In this document: positions 16,186 to 23,997 of the stretch, piece after piece
Numbering within the stretch: the first letter of the stretch is position 1
How the letters are laid out: each line of letters begins with the position of its first letter
Notes under the pieces: model-generated
What the model was told of the DNA's origin: nothing
What the model saw: the letters and a program-made list of their open reading frames with translations, nothing else
The model's database searches: none
Program-made: the position numbers and the translations under genes
From: Lachnospiraceae bacterium
GTDB taxonomy: Bacteria > Bacillota > Clostridia > Lachnospirales > Lachnospiraceae
Length of the DNA: 64,000 nucleotides
Reading direction: 5' to 3'
Assembly (NCBI GenBank): GCA_016286555.1
Contig: JAEETA010000001.1
Location: 124,001 to 188,000, forward strand

Positions 16186-18153
16186 TTATCTGCCTCCTCC
16201 GGCCTCATAAAGCGTAAATTCGTCGTTGCGGAAGGTCGCGCGATATCCGCAGACTCTCATGAAATCCTGTAACAGCGCCCATTTCCCCTCCTGGAACATG
16301 TTGTCCTCGGTGTAGGTAGCGGGATCCTCCAGGTAGCCCTCGTACTTGGCATCCAGGATAATGACAGGATACCCGTTCAGCTCGGACATGGCCAGGGCGA
16401 ATTTCTGGTAGGAATAGGAACGCAGGGAAGGCCAGGAATTGAATGCAGGGGGCATTCCCAGGTACATGCTTAAAGACGGGTTGTTGCCGTAGAGGATCAC
16501 ATCCCTGCCCTTCAGATTGTTTTGGTTTACATAATTTATCAGATCTGCCAGTCCTTCCGCCCGTTTCTCATTCATGCGGATGCCGGAAAAGACCTTCACA
16601 CCCTCAATCTCATACGCCGGATCGATGACACCGGTGCTTTCGGTAAAGACGAAGGTATTGCCAAAGGCCGTGAACTGCACGATGCAGAGGGCCAGAAAGG
16701 CACAGAGCACCGCTTTGGCGGAAAACAGCGGGATCAGGCGTACAAAACGCCGTACAAACACGGGAACCCTGCCCCGGCCGCCGCCCATGCGGATATCCGT
16801 GATCCCCGTTTCTCTCCTGCGGACAAAGATAAAGATCTGCCACAGTCCGAAGGGCGCCACCAGAAACAGATTGTTCATGGCCGCATAGAGACCGTTGTTG
16901 CTGCCGATGGGGGTAATGAGGAGCAGGAACACGCACAGTGCGGAAATCAGCCGCTCTCCCGGCGTACTCCAGGGGATCACCAGCCGCAGCAGGCAGAACA
17001 GCAAAAACAACAGCAACAGCACCCTCGCAGGGAGGCTGACGGAATCGTAGCTGTAGTACAGATTGGAGGCAAAATGCCGCTCCGGTTCCCCGGAAAACAG
17101 CCAGATGACGGAAAAGATACCCAGCAGCAATCCGATGATCTTGGAAAGGGCCGCCAGGGAAAAGCCTTCCTTGAAGGGCCAGATCTTCCCTTTGCGGGAG
17201 GTCTCCGGCATGATGCGCCAGTCCAGAAGCTTTGCTGGCACGGCAATGAGAACGCCTATGATGGCAAAGAAAGCAATGCGGCTCAGCCAATACCCTGCAT
17301 CCCAGTACTCCCGGAACAGGGTCTTCAGCATGGAAACAGCGGTATAGTCAGAGGCGGATTCCGTCATGGCCAGCAGTTCCGAGATCCCGGCAAAATATGC
17401 GGTTCTGCCGTAGACGATCCCCAGGGCCACAAGCAGGGTGGCAACGATCCCCACATAACCCATCAAAAACCACAGGGTCCGGGCCAGGGTCTTTAAGAGC
17501 GCATCCTTTCCGCCGGCGATGTGACAGGACACACCGTAGAACCAGATGATGGCCAGCAGGGACAGCTCCGGAAGGTTGGAAAACCGAACAAAGACATTGA
17601 GGCCGATACAGATCCCCGCCGCCAGCAACAGGGAATTACGATTCTGTTCCATCCCCACATAAAGGTTCCTGCAGGCAATCAATAACAGCAGATATGTAAG
17701 GTAATTGTAGAGCAGTGCGGTGGGACACCAGCACAGATTCAGGGCCATGAAGATCCCCAGGAATGTAATTACATGTGATATTTTAAGATGAACGGTACAA
17801 AACCGGTAGCTGATGATGGCGATGAGGCTGACGATCAGGGAAGTGTAGAGGTTCAGCCCCAGAATGGTCTCTCCTCCCGGGAGCAGGGTCATCAGATGGC
17901 CTGCCAGCGTTGCCAGGTAGGTGGAGAAGACCCACATGCTGTCCACATGTTTCGTTCCCATGTAGAGGAAGTTTACATAATTATATCCGGTATCCATCAG
18001 GTCGCCGCCGATATGGATGTTCCGCAGGGGATAGAGCACGAGAAAGATCATGGCAATGCTTTCCAGCGCGCCCTTCCACTGAAGGTCGCTGAAATAGCGC
18101 TGCCGGAAGTCGGCTCTGTTCATTTTTCCGCGCCGCCCGCTCTGCTTGATCAT
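16186..18153 (-). CDS. polytopic membrane protein, glycosyltransferase-like
   Basis: The 655-residue protein has about twelve hydrophobic segments and a soluble C-terminal domain of some 150 residues ending in RNDEFTLYEAGGGR. The early loop GGDLMDTGYNYVNF, with acidic residues after the first membrane segment, recalls GT-C fold enzymes that use polyprenyl-phosphate sugars. No specific family motif was recognised, so this is inference. Its ATG overlaps the acyltransferase stop in ATGA and has GGAG five bases upstream, so the start is secure. It may add sugars to a surface polymer in partnership with the acyltransferase. Confidence 0.75.
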   Translation of the reverse strand: MIKQSGRRGKMNRADFRQRYFSDLQWKGALESIAMIFLVLYPLRNIHIGGDLMDTGYNYVNFLYMGTKHVDSMWVFSTYLATLAGHLMTLLPGGETILGLNLYTSLIVSLIAIISYRFCTVHLKISHVITFLGIFMALNLCWCPTALLYNYLTYLLLLIACRNLYVGMEQNRNSLLLAAGICIGLNVFVRFSNLPELSLLAIIWFYGVSCHIAGGKDALLKTLARTLWFLMGYVGIVATLLVALGIVYGRTAYFAGISELLAMTESASDYTAVSMLKTLFREYWDAGYWLSRIAFFAIIGVLIAVPAKLLDWRIMPETSRKGKIWPFKEGFSLAALSKIIGLLLGIFSVIWLFSGEPERHFASNLYYSYDSVSLPARVLLLLFLLFCLLRLVIPWSTPGERLISALCVFLLLITPIGSNNGLYAAMNNLFLVAPFGLWQIFIFVRRRETGITDIRMGGGRGRVPVFVRRFVRLIPLFSAKAVLCAFLALCIVQFTAFGNTFVFTESTGVIDPAYEIEGVKVFSGIRMNEKRAEGLADLINYVNQNNLKGRDVILYGNNPSLSMYLGMPPAFNSWPSLRSYSYQKFALAMSELNGYPVIILDAKYEGYLEDPATYTEDNMFQEGKWALLQDFMRVCGYRATFRNDEFTLYEAGGGR

Positions 18154-19307
18154 TTCGTCTCCGTATCCTCAGCCAGTAAAACATCCACCTTCAGGATCCG
18201 ATCCCGAAGGCCGTGAAATACCGGTGTTTTTAACAATAACGTCTGTAATGCATTTTGCAAGAGGCTCCGCAGATAATCCGCCAGAACTCCCGCAGCAAAC
18301 ATGACGACCACCGCACCCAGCACATGGAAAAGCAGGGAAAGGACTCCCGTCACTTTGTTACTGCCCAGCAACGGCTGCCACAGATACCGCAGCCCCAGAT
18401 TCTCCTGAAACAGATAAACGCCCAGGGTATAGGGCGCGATCCGGGCCAGGAACCGGGTCACGGGTCCTTCCAGATGAAGGAAGACGCCAAAGAGTCCCAG
18501 GGCTGCTGCCACCACCGTCAGCTGGTTATAATCCAGGCTCTGGCTGATGAGGGCGCCGCAGGCGCCGGTCTTCCGGTACACAAACCAGAGGGCGTACACC
18601 CTTGCAAAGGTCAGCAGGCACCCGGCCACATAAAGGATCAGGCAGGTGCTGCGCTTTTTCAGGAAAGCCCAGTCCTTTTTCCGGGCATAGGCCCCCAGCA
18701 AAAAGACGGTGAAATACCAGGTCCAGTCATAGCCGTCGGTAGTGATCTCCAGGTAGAAGGGCAGGATGGTCTTCAGGATGCAATGAAACAGCAGCATTCC
18801 CGCCAGCACCACTGAAATCTGCTCAGCGGAAAGACGCCGCAGGGCAGCCCCCACCAGGGGCATCACCAGATAGAACAGGAAATAGGCGGTCATGAACCAG
18901 TAATGTCCCATGGTCACCGGGAAAAACAGGGTCAGGAAATAGTGCAGGGTAAGACTCCCTGCGGGAACCGCACCAAAAGCCGCACAGAGCAGACCCACGA
19001 TGACGGAAAAGAGATAAAAGCGGATGTAGAGCTTCACCAAGCGGGAGAACTTTACGGTGCCGGTGCCCTGAAAATAGCCGGAAAGCAGGATGTAACAGTT
19101 CACCGCCACGATGGCAAAGGACTCCAGCAGGTAGGCGAAGGTACCGGTGGCCTCCGGGGTATACCCTTCCGCCGCAAGAGAAGGCAGAAGGCCTCCCTTG
19201 CCCAGATAGTGGAGCACGGTCACCAGGAGCATGGCAATGCATCGCAGCGCCTCGGGACCGGACAGTCTTTCTTTGGTTTTGATGGTTTCTTCGGTGGTTC
19301 TCGCCAT
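18150..19307 (-). CDS. acyltransferase 3 family membrane protein
   Basis: The 385-residue protein begins RLSGPEALRCIAMLLVTVLHYLGKGG, the first helix with the conserved Arg and His of acyltransferase family 3 (OafA/WecH/NodX type). About ten membrane helices follow. These enzymes move acetyl or other acyl groups onto polysaccharides, lipids or teichoic acids on the outer face of the membrane. A GAGGG motif precedes the ATG. It lies 16 bases after the HAD-CPBP gene and overlaps the next gene by four bases. The acceptor is unknown; the downstream membrane protein is the obvious partner. Confidence 0.88.
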   Translation of the reverse strand: MARTTEETIKTKERLSGPEALRCIAMLLVTVLHYLGKGGLLPSLAAEGYTPEATGTFAYLLESFAIVAVNCYILLSGYFQGTGTVKFSRLVKLYIRFYLFSVIVGLLCAAFGAVPAGSLTLHYFLTLFFPVTMGHYWFMTAYFLFYLVMPLVGAALRRLSAEQISVVLAGMLLFHCILKTILPFYLEITTDGYDWTWYFTVFLLGAYARKKDWAFLKKRSTCLILYVAGCLLTFARVYALWFVYRKTGACGALISQSLDYNQLTVVAAALGLFGVFLHLEGPVTRFLARIAPYTLGVYLFQENLGLRYLWQPLLGSNKVTGVLSLLFHVLGAVVVMFAAGVLADYLRSLLQNALQTLLLKTPVFHGLRDRILKVDVLLAEDTETK

Positions 19308-19323
19308 TTCGGGAATCCCTCGT

Positions 19324-20871
19324 TCAGATCAGTTTTTGCTTTTTCTTGTTCAACGCCAGGAGCGAAGCGATGCAAATTGCCATAAATACCAGGATCAGAG
19401 GCGCCGCAGGTACGCTTACGCCCTTCAGCAGGTAAGTCAGCAGATAGGACAGCAGGTTGGCACCCATATGCATCAGCAGAGGTGCTTTAAAGGTGCCGAA
19501 GTACTCATATCCGTAGCAAAGGAGCATTCCCATGAGGAACGCGTAGCTTCCCTGTACCGCATTGCCGTGATAGAAGGCAAAGAGCAGGGAGGTGATGATG
19601 AGAGCGGGCCGGATGGCCGTCAGCTCCCGGATATAATTGTAGATCAGGCCACGGAACAGAAGCTCCTCAGAAATGGGGGAGATGATGCCGTAGACGATGA
19701 GGCCCATGATGATATGGCAGGAATACTGGACGCTGGCCACTTCCGCGTAGCCTTCCGCCTCGTTCAGACCCAGCTGCATCACCAGAAGGTTCAGTCCCAG
19801 CACAGCGCCGATTACTGCTGCCACCATCAGGAGATAAGACACCACCGGTTCCTTTGTCAAATGGGTCAGGCGTCTCCTGTCCTCGCCCCGCCGGATCATC
19901 TTCCCGGCATTTTTCAAGATGCTGCATCCCGCCACCAGGAAGGCGAAGGCCGTAACAATGGCGGTAGCGTTCCCACTGGTTACCAGTTCCCCTTCTTCAT
20001 TCAAGGTAAAAAACCAGTCGCTTAAGGATGCCGGCATCTTCGGCTGAAGCAGCACCAGGATCACCGTCAGGGCGTAGGCGCCGATGGACCGGACCACCAC
20101 ATACATCAGGAAAAAGTAGACGATCCGCCAGAGGTCGCCGCCCTTGAAATTGTATTTTCCGTCGCCGCGGGTGACAACGCCCGCCTTTTTCTGCTCGTCC
20201 TCCAGCTCCCGGACCTCCCGCATGAGGAAGAGACGGAGCTCCTCCACGGAACGGACGATGTAATCGGCCTTTGCCTCTTTCAGCTCCTCCATGGAGCCGT
20301 AACCGTAGGTAACCCCCACCGCTTCGATCCGCAGACTGTGGGCGCCCTCGATGTCATGCATCCGGTCTCCCACCATGAAGACCTTGTCAAATTCAATGGG
20401 TCTGCCGTCAAAGAGCCGCCGCAGCGCCTCCATGATAACCTCGCTCTTGCTCTCTCTGGTGCCGTCCAGGTTGCTGCCCACCACCACTTCAAAATAGTCC
20501 CGGAGCTTGAAATGCTTCAGGATCTTCTCTACGAAGGGCTCGGGCTTGCTGGAAGCCACTGCCAGGTGCATCCCCGCATTTTTCAGGGAGCGGAGCATAT
20601 TGTGGATCCCGGGATAGAGCTCATTCTCGAACATGCCCGTGGGCACGAAGCGCTCCCGGTAAATCTCCTTTGCCTTTTTAGCATCCTCTTCGGAAAATCC
20701 GTAGAACTTCTGAAAGCTTTCCCCCAGGGGCGGACCGATAAAGCACTCCAGCTTGTCCAGGTCCGGCTCATCAATCCCGAAGGCCTTCAGGGCGTATTGG
20801 ACGCAGGTGCAGATCCCCTCCTTGGGATCCGTGAGGGTGCCGTCCAGGTCAAACAGAAAATAGGTCTTCAA
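19324..20871 (-). CDS. HAD phosphatase fused to CPBP intramembrane protease
   Basis: Residues about 1-215 form a HAD hydrolase: FLFDLDGTLTDP holds the two catalytic Asp, with VASSKPEP, and GDRMHDIEGA as motif IV. This resembles phosphoglycolate phosphatases. Residues about 250-515 form a CPBP (Abi) domain with about seven membrane helices and the motifs SEELLFRG (EExxxR), FAFYHGN and HMGAN, typical of Rce1-like metalloproteases. I chose a TTG start (MKTYFLF) because AAGGAG lies nine bases upstream and greA ends 13 bases before; the longer frame overlaps greA and lacks a site. What joins the two activities is unknown. Confidence 0.88.
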   Translation of the reverse strand: MKTYFLFDLDGTLTDPKEGICTCVQYALKAFGIDEPDLDKLECFIGPPLGESFQKFYGFSEEDAKKAKEIYRERFVPTGMFENELYPGIHNMLRSLKNAGMHLAVASSKPEPFVEKILKHFKLRDYFEVVVGSNLDGTRESKSEVIMEALRRLFDGRPIEFDKVFMVGDRMHDIEGAHSLRIEAVGVTYGYGSMEELKEAKADYIVRSVEELRLFLMREVRELEDEQKKAGVVTRGDGKYNFKGGDLWRIVYFFLMYVVVRSIGAYALTVILVLLQPKMPASLSDWFFTLNEEGELVTSGNATAIVTAFAFLVAGCSILKNAGKMIRRGEDRRRLTHLTKEPVVSYLLMVAAVIGAVLGLNLLVMQLGLNEAEGYAEVASVQYSCHIIMGLIVYGIISPISEELLFRGLIYNYIRELTAIRPALIITSLLFAFYHGNAVQGSYAFLMGMLLCYGYEYFGTFKAPLLMHMGANLLSYLLTYLLKGVSVPAAPLILVFMAICIASLLALNKKKQKLI

Positions 20872-20884
20872 TGGGTAAATCTCC

Positions 20885-21385
20885 TTAATAGCTGTTGATG
20901 GCATCTCCCGAGCCATCGGTTTTGATCACGTTCAGAATGCGGACCTCGTATTGATAGTCCGCATCCACCTTCACCGTTACCACATCCCCTACTTTACGGC
21001 CCATGAGGGCCTTCCCCAGAGGGGATTCCGGCGTGATGCGATTTTCCAGAGAATCCGCACGGACCGTGGTGACGATCTTGCACTGCTCGATCTCCCCGTC
21101 CTCCAGATACTCGATCTCCACCGTGTTATCGATGCTCACGACGCCCTCGGCAGTGTTGCTCTTGATCACCGTTGCTGTGGCGATCATCTTCTCCAGGTAG
21201 CGGATCCTGCTCTCGTTTTTGTTCTTAAAACGCTTCGCAGCGTAGTATTCGAAATTCTCGGACCGGTCCCCCTGCTCGCTGGCTGCCTTCAGGTCCTCCA
21301 GGGCCTTGGGGCGCACCTCGAACTTGCGGTAATCGATCTCTTCCTGCATTTTACGGATATCTTCTTCCGTCAGCTTATCAAACAT
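20885..21385 (-). CDS. greA: GreA/GreB family transcription elongation factor
   Basis: The 166-residue protein shows a helical N-terminal hairpin with DRSENFEYYAAKRFKN, the Gre signature, and a C-terminal FKBP-like domain ending PLGKALMGRKVGDVVTVKV. Gre factors enter the RNA polymerase secondary channel and stimulate cleavage of backtracked transcripts. The acidic tip of the coiled coil, near residues 39-45, contains Asp and Glu as needed. The protein is slightly longer than E. coli GreA (158) with an unusual C-terminal tail. It sits in an operon with an MraY-like gene. Confidence 0.93.
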   Translation of the reverse strand: MFDKLTEEDIRKMQEEIDYRKFEVRPKALEDLKAASEQGDRSENFEYYAAKRFKNKNESRIRYLEKMIATATVIKSNTAEGVVSIDNTVEIEYLEDGEIEQCKIVTTVRADSLENRITPESPLGKALMGRKVGDVVTVKVDADYQYEVRILNVIKTDGSGDAINSY

Positions 21386-21406
21386 GGCTCATAGGCCTCC
21401 CGGGTA

Positions 21407-22372
21407 TTATCGAATCAACGAAATGGTCAAAAGCGCAGCCAGGAGCTGCAATGCGGCAAAACGCACCACCACCTGGGCTCCCTCCCAGTGGAGATTCTTC
21501 CGGGCATGGTCGTGGAGCGGCGTCTTGATGCGGTTCATGAAGTCCTTCTTTTTCGTCAGGCGGATCACCGTGATCTTAAAGAGGCCCAGGCCGCCGTCCA
21601 GGATGATCACCAGAGCAAAGGACAGGTACAGAAGCGGCGAGCCGCACATAAGTGCCGCCAGGGCGATGAAGTAACCGATGGCTCTGGAGCCCGCATCTCC
21701 CATGAGCGCGGTGCTGGGGGGCGCATTGTACCAGAGGTACGCCGCCAGAGCCGCCACGAACAGCAGAATGTGAGGGCCGAACTCCGTCCCCACACCCCGG
21801 GCCGTGATCACTGCGTAGAAGGAAAAAAGAGTGATGATGGAGAGGGTGGCGGAAAGAGAATCCACGCCGTCGGTACAATTGGTCACATTGATGGAGCCCC
21901 ATACCAGGGCGATGATCAGCAGCGCATAGAGCCACACGGGAACGGTGACGTCCAGCTGCAGATAAGCCAGCCGGAACACGGGAGGATGGAAATAGAGGTA
22001 CACGCCTGCGGTACCGCCTGCCACAACCAGGTCCAGGAGTCCTTTGATGGTCCTGCCCCAGGGGGTCTTGGCCGCGTCATCCAGAAAGCCCGTGAGCCTG
22101 CAAAAGAGCAGGAGCAGCAGATACAATCCGATCTCTACATTGATGGGGGCCAGAACCAGAGCCGTCAGTACAAAGACGGTGACAAAGATCATGCCCACGC
22201 CGGTGACCTTTCCCTTGGAAGCCGCGCCTTCCACCGCCAGAGCCTTTCCATGATCCCGGGGCATCTTCGGCATGCATTTTTCAATGGCCAGATAGGTGGC
22301 AAAAAATGCGATCAGGATTCCCAAAGGCAAAAATGCCGGTGTGAAATTGTGCGGTATGACTTTTAAGAGCAT
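21407..22372 (-). CDS. MraY-like polyprenyl-phosphate sugar-phosphate transferase
   Basis: The 321-residue protein has about ten membrane helices and MraY/WecA-type motifs: GFLDDAAK, NVTNCTDGVDSLS with the catalytic Asp region, ALMGDAGSRAIG, and a C-terminal PLHDHARKNLHWEGAQVVVRF. The last replaces the usual HHH box PIHHHF with H-D-H. MraY makes lipid I of peptidoglycan; WecA homologues start polysaccharides on undecaprenyl phosphate. There are no other mur genes nearby, so this may be a second MraY or a specialised initiating transferase. A GGGAGAAG motif supports the ATG. Confidence 0.87.
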   Translation of the reverse strand: MLLKVIPHNFTPAFLPLGILIAFFATYLAIEKCMPKMPRDHGKALAVEGAASKGKVTGVGMIFVTVFVLTALVLAPINVEIGLYLLLLLFCRLTGFLDDAAKTPWGRTIKGLLDLVVAGGTAGVYLYFHPPVFRLAYLQLDVTVPVWLYALLIIALVWGSINVTNCTDGVDSLSATLSIITLFSFYAVITARGVGTEFGPHILLFVAALAAYLWYNAPPSTALMGDAGSRAIGYFIALAALMCGSPLLYLSFALVIILDGGLGLFKITVIRLTKKKDFMNRIKTPLHDHARKNLHWEGAQVVVRFAALQLLAALLTISLIR

Positions 22373-22402
22373 AAATGAACTTCTCCCATCTTCCCAAAGA
22401 AT

Positions 22403-22423
22403 CCCGGCAGGGAGCCTGCCGGG
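22403..22423 (-). terminator. hairpin after the 73-aa gene
   Basis: CCCGGCAGG and CCTGCCGGG pair perfectly around three bases. The sequence following on the minus strand is ATTCTTT, so this is a partial terminator at best, placed between the 73-aa gene and the MraY-like gene. Confidence 0.55.
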
Positions 22424-22452
22424 ACACCTGGTTCTACTATTGGCAAAACCCG

Positions 22453-22674
22453 TTAAAGCAACTTCTTCACGGCGTCCACGATGCCGGATGCCGAATCCTT
22501 GGCCAGGGCAGCCTTAACCCCCTTGGCAACCTCGTCCTCCACGCCGTCCGGAATGTCGATCCCCGAGATCCCCTCGATGGTCTTCACCGGATCGGTCTTA
22601 AAACTCTTCAGCAACTCCGGATTCGCCTGAAGCTTCTTCACGATCTGTTCCACAATGGACTTGATATCGCTCAT
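22453..22674 (-). CDS. small helical protein with leader-like motif, 73 aa
   Basis: The start was set at the ATG with AAGGAGG seven bases upstream. The product is short, helical and has the sequence SFKTDPVKTIEGISGIDIPD near its middle. This 'F..DP......GI.IP.G' pattern resembles the N-terminal helix of nitrile-hydratase-like or Nif11 leader peptides used in peptide natural products, but no Gly-Gly cleavage site followed by a clear core is present and no modifying enzyme is nearby. I take it as a conserved small protein of unknown role. A tRNA gene on the other strand lies 170 bases away. Confidence 0.65.
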   Translation of the reverse strand: MSDIKSIVEQIVKKLQANPELLKSFKTDPVKTIEGISGIDIPDGVEDEVAKGVKAALAKDSASGIVDAVKKLL

Positions 22675-22801
22675 CCCCAAACCTCCTTCCGACATCCGCC
22701 CCACGCAGATGCCAACACAGACAGTATACCCCAAAATGTCGGATTTGGCGATAGAAAAATGGGGTGCGACGGGCTGTAAAAGGGCGTTTTTAAATCTGTG
22801 C

Positions 22802-22830
22802 TTGTGCAGGGAAAAAATCCGTGCTATAAT
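22802..22830 (+). promoter_or_regulatory. promoter of tRNA-Val
   Basis: TTGTGC and the consensus TATAAT are separated by 17 bases; the tRNA begins 13 bases after the -10 box. Confidence 0.6.
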
Positions 22831-22843
22831 CTCAAAGTGCTTT

Positions 22844-22917
22844 GGGATCATAGCTCAGCTGGGATGAGCGTCCGCTTGACGTGCGGGAGGTCACAGGTTC
22901 GAACCCTGTTGGTCCCA
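22844..22917 (+). tRNA. tRNA-Val (GAC)
   Basis: The cloverleaf is complete over 74 bases. The acceptor stem GGGATCA pairs with TGGTCCC (one G-T pair), the D stem is GCTC/GAGC, the anticodon stem TCCGC/GCGGG encloses TTGACGT with anticodon GAC, and the T arm is ACAGG-TTCGAAC-CCTGT. The discriminator is A and CCA is not encoded. It stands alone on the plus strand between minus-strand genes. Confidence 0.95.
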
Positions 22918-22926
22918 CGAATGCAG

Positions 22927-22965
22927 AAAGCTCCGTAGCCTGATGAAGGCCACGGAGCTTTTTTT
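22927..22965 (+). terminator. terminator of tRNA-Val
   Basis: AAAGCTCCGT pairs with ACGGAGCTTT around a 15-base loop containing a smaller stem (GGCC side), followed by a run of T. On the opposite strand it may also end the barstar transcript. Confidence 0.8.
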
Positions 22966-22981
22966 CGTCCTGTGTTTTGCC

Positions 22982-23251
22982 TCAATCGTCAAAGGAGATC
23001 TGCAGGGAAGGGTTTTCCTCGCAGGCTTTTGCACACATCTTCTTAAAGCTGCGGGCAAACTTTCCCATGACAGCCTCCGCTTCCGCGCTGCCGGTAAAGC
23101 TGATCTCGGTCTCTTCGGAGATCTCCGTAAACACATCAAAGAGCGCATCCAGGTTGTTCCCGAAATAATCGGGAAACGCAATGTACTCCGCCAGGAGCTG
23201 GTACAGGTCGTCCGCTCCGTAAACATCCTTCAGATCAATGGTCGCTTTCAT
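22982..23251 (-). CDS. barstar-family ribonuclease inhibitor
   Basis: The 89-residue protein matches barstar (barnase inhibitor). The inhibitory helix region reads FPDYFGNNLDALFD, where both Asp that fill the barnase active site in the classical complex (D35 and D39) are kept. It is cytoplasmic, acidic, and of family length. The ATG has AGAGG seven bases upstream and lies two bases after the stop of the barnase-like gene, so the two are cotranscribed and probably translationally coupled. It should neutralise that nuclease inside the producing cell. Confidence 0.93.
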   Translation of the reverse strand: MKATIDLKDVYGADDLYQLLAEYIAFPDYFGNNLDALFDVFTEISEETEISFTGSAEAEAVMGKFARSFKKMCAKACEENPSLQISFDD

Positions 23252-23253
23252 AG

Positions 23254-23967
23254 TCAATCCTCTTCTCCGTACAGCAATGTGAAGGTTTCGTAGTGGTCCT
23301 CGGTGTAGTAGATCAGGCCGTCATTGGAAAATACCAGCCGCTTGGCGCCCCGGCCGTCCGCCTTCAGGGTATCGATGTCACATTCGTGGTACTCCCGTCC
23401 GTTTTTCTCCGGGAGATTTCCCTCATAGTTGCCGAAATAGTCACCGCCGATGCACTTTCCGGGGGCGTAGGGCTCCAGGGAGCCGCCCTCCCATCCCAGG
23501 GCTTTCGCTTCCTTCTTGGTGATGAAGTTCCCGGGGAGCTTGCCGTAGGTGTGAAGGTACAGAGCCACGTCCTCTTTGGAGGTGTAGACCCCGTCTTCCG
23601 CAATGTCCGTGTTATGCGGCGTTTCGATGCCCGCGTCCTTCAGGATATCCTGGAACTTGGAGGCGGTATCGGACATGGCGTCCTTCGCCTGGTCCAGGGC
23701 TTCGCCCTTGATCTCCTCCGCGGATTCCTTCGCCTGCTGGGCCGCTTCCTCAGCCGCCTGTTCCGCCGCTTCCCGGAAGGCATCCACCACGTCGCCCTTG
23801 CTGTTGTTCAGAGAATCCTTTCCGGCATCCAGCGCAGCATCCGCCGCCTGGGAGGCAGCATCCTTGAGAGCCTGGGTAGCGGGATCATCCGAACAGGCCG
23901 TCAGGGACAGCACCAGGACCGCCGCAAGAAGCAGACAGGTCATTCGTTTCAAAATCCGTTTTTTCAT
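23254..23967 (-). CDS. barnase-like ribonuclease lipoprotein
   Basis: The 237-residue protein has a lipoprotein signal with lipobox LTAC (Cys25). Residues about 28-105 form a long Ala/Glu/Lys-rich amphipathic helical stalk. The last 110 residues match barnase: YGKLPGNFITKKEAKALGW, PGKCIGGDYFGNYEGNLP, HECDIDT, GRGAKRLVFSND and DHYETF. The residues equivalent to K27, E73, R83, R87 and H102 are all present, so it should cut RNA. A lipid-anchored form with a stalk is unlike secreted barnase, and suggests contact delivery, nutrient RNA degradation or defence. The barstar gene follows two bases later. Activity is inferred from residues. Confidence 0.92.
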   Translation of the reverse strand: MKKRILKRMTCLLLAAVLVLSLTACSDDPATQALKDAASQAADAALDAGKDSLNNSKGDVVDAFREAAEQAAEEAAQQAKESAEEIKGEALDQAKDAMSDTASKFQDILKDAGIETPHNTDIAEDGVYTSKEDVALYLHTYGKLPGNFITKKEAKALGWEGGSLEPYAPGKCIGGDYFGNYEGNLPEKNGREYHECDIDTLKADGRGAKRLVFSNDGLIYYTEDHYETFTLLYGEED

Positions 23968-23997
23968 CTTCCTTCACTCCTCATTTCAAAGGACAGA

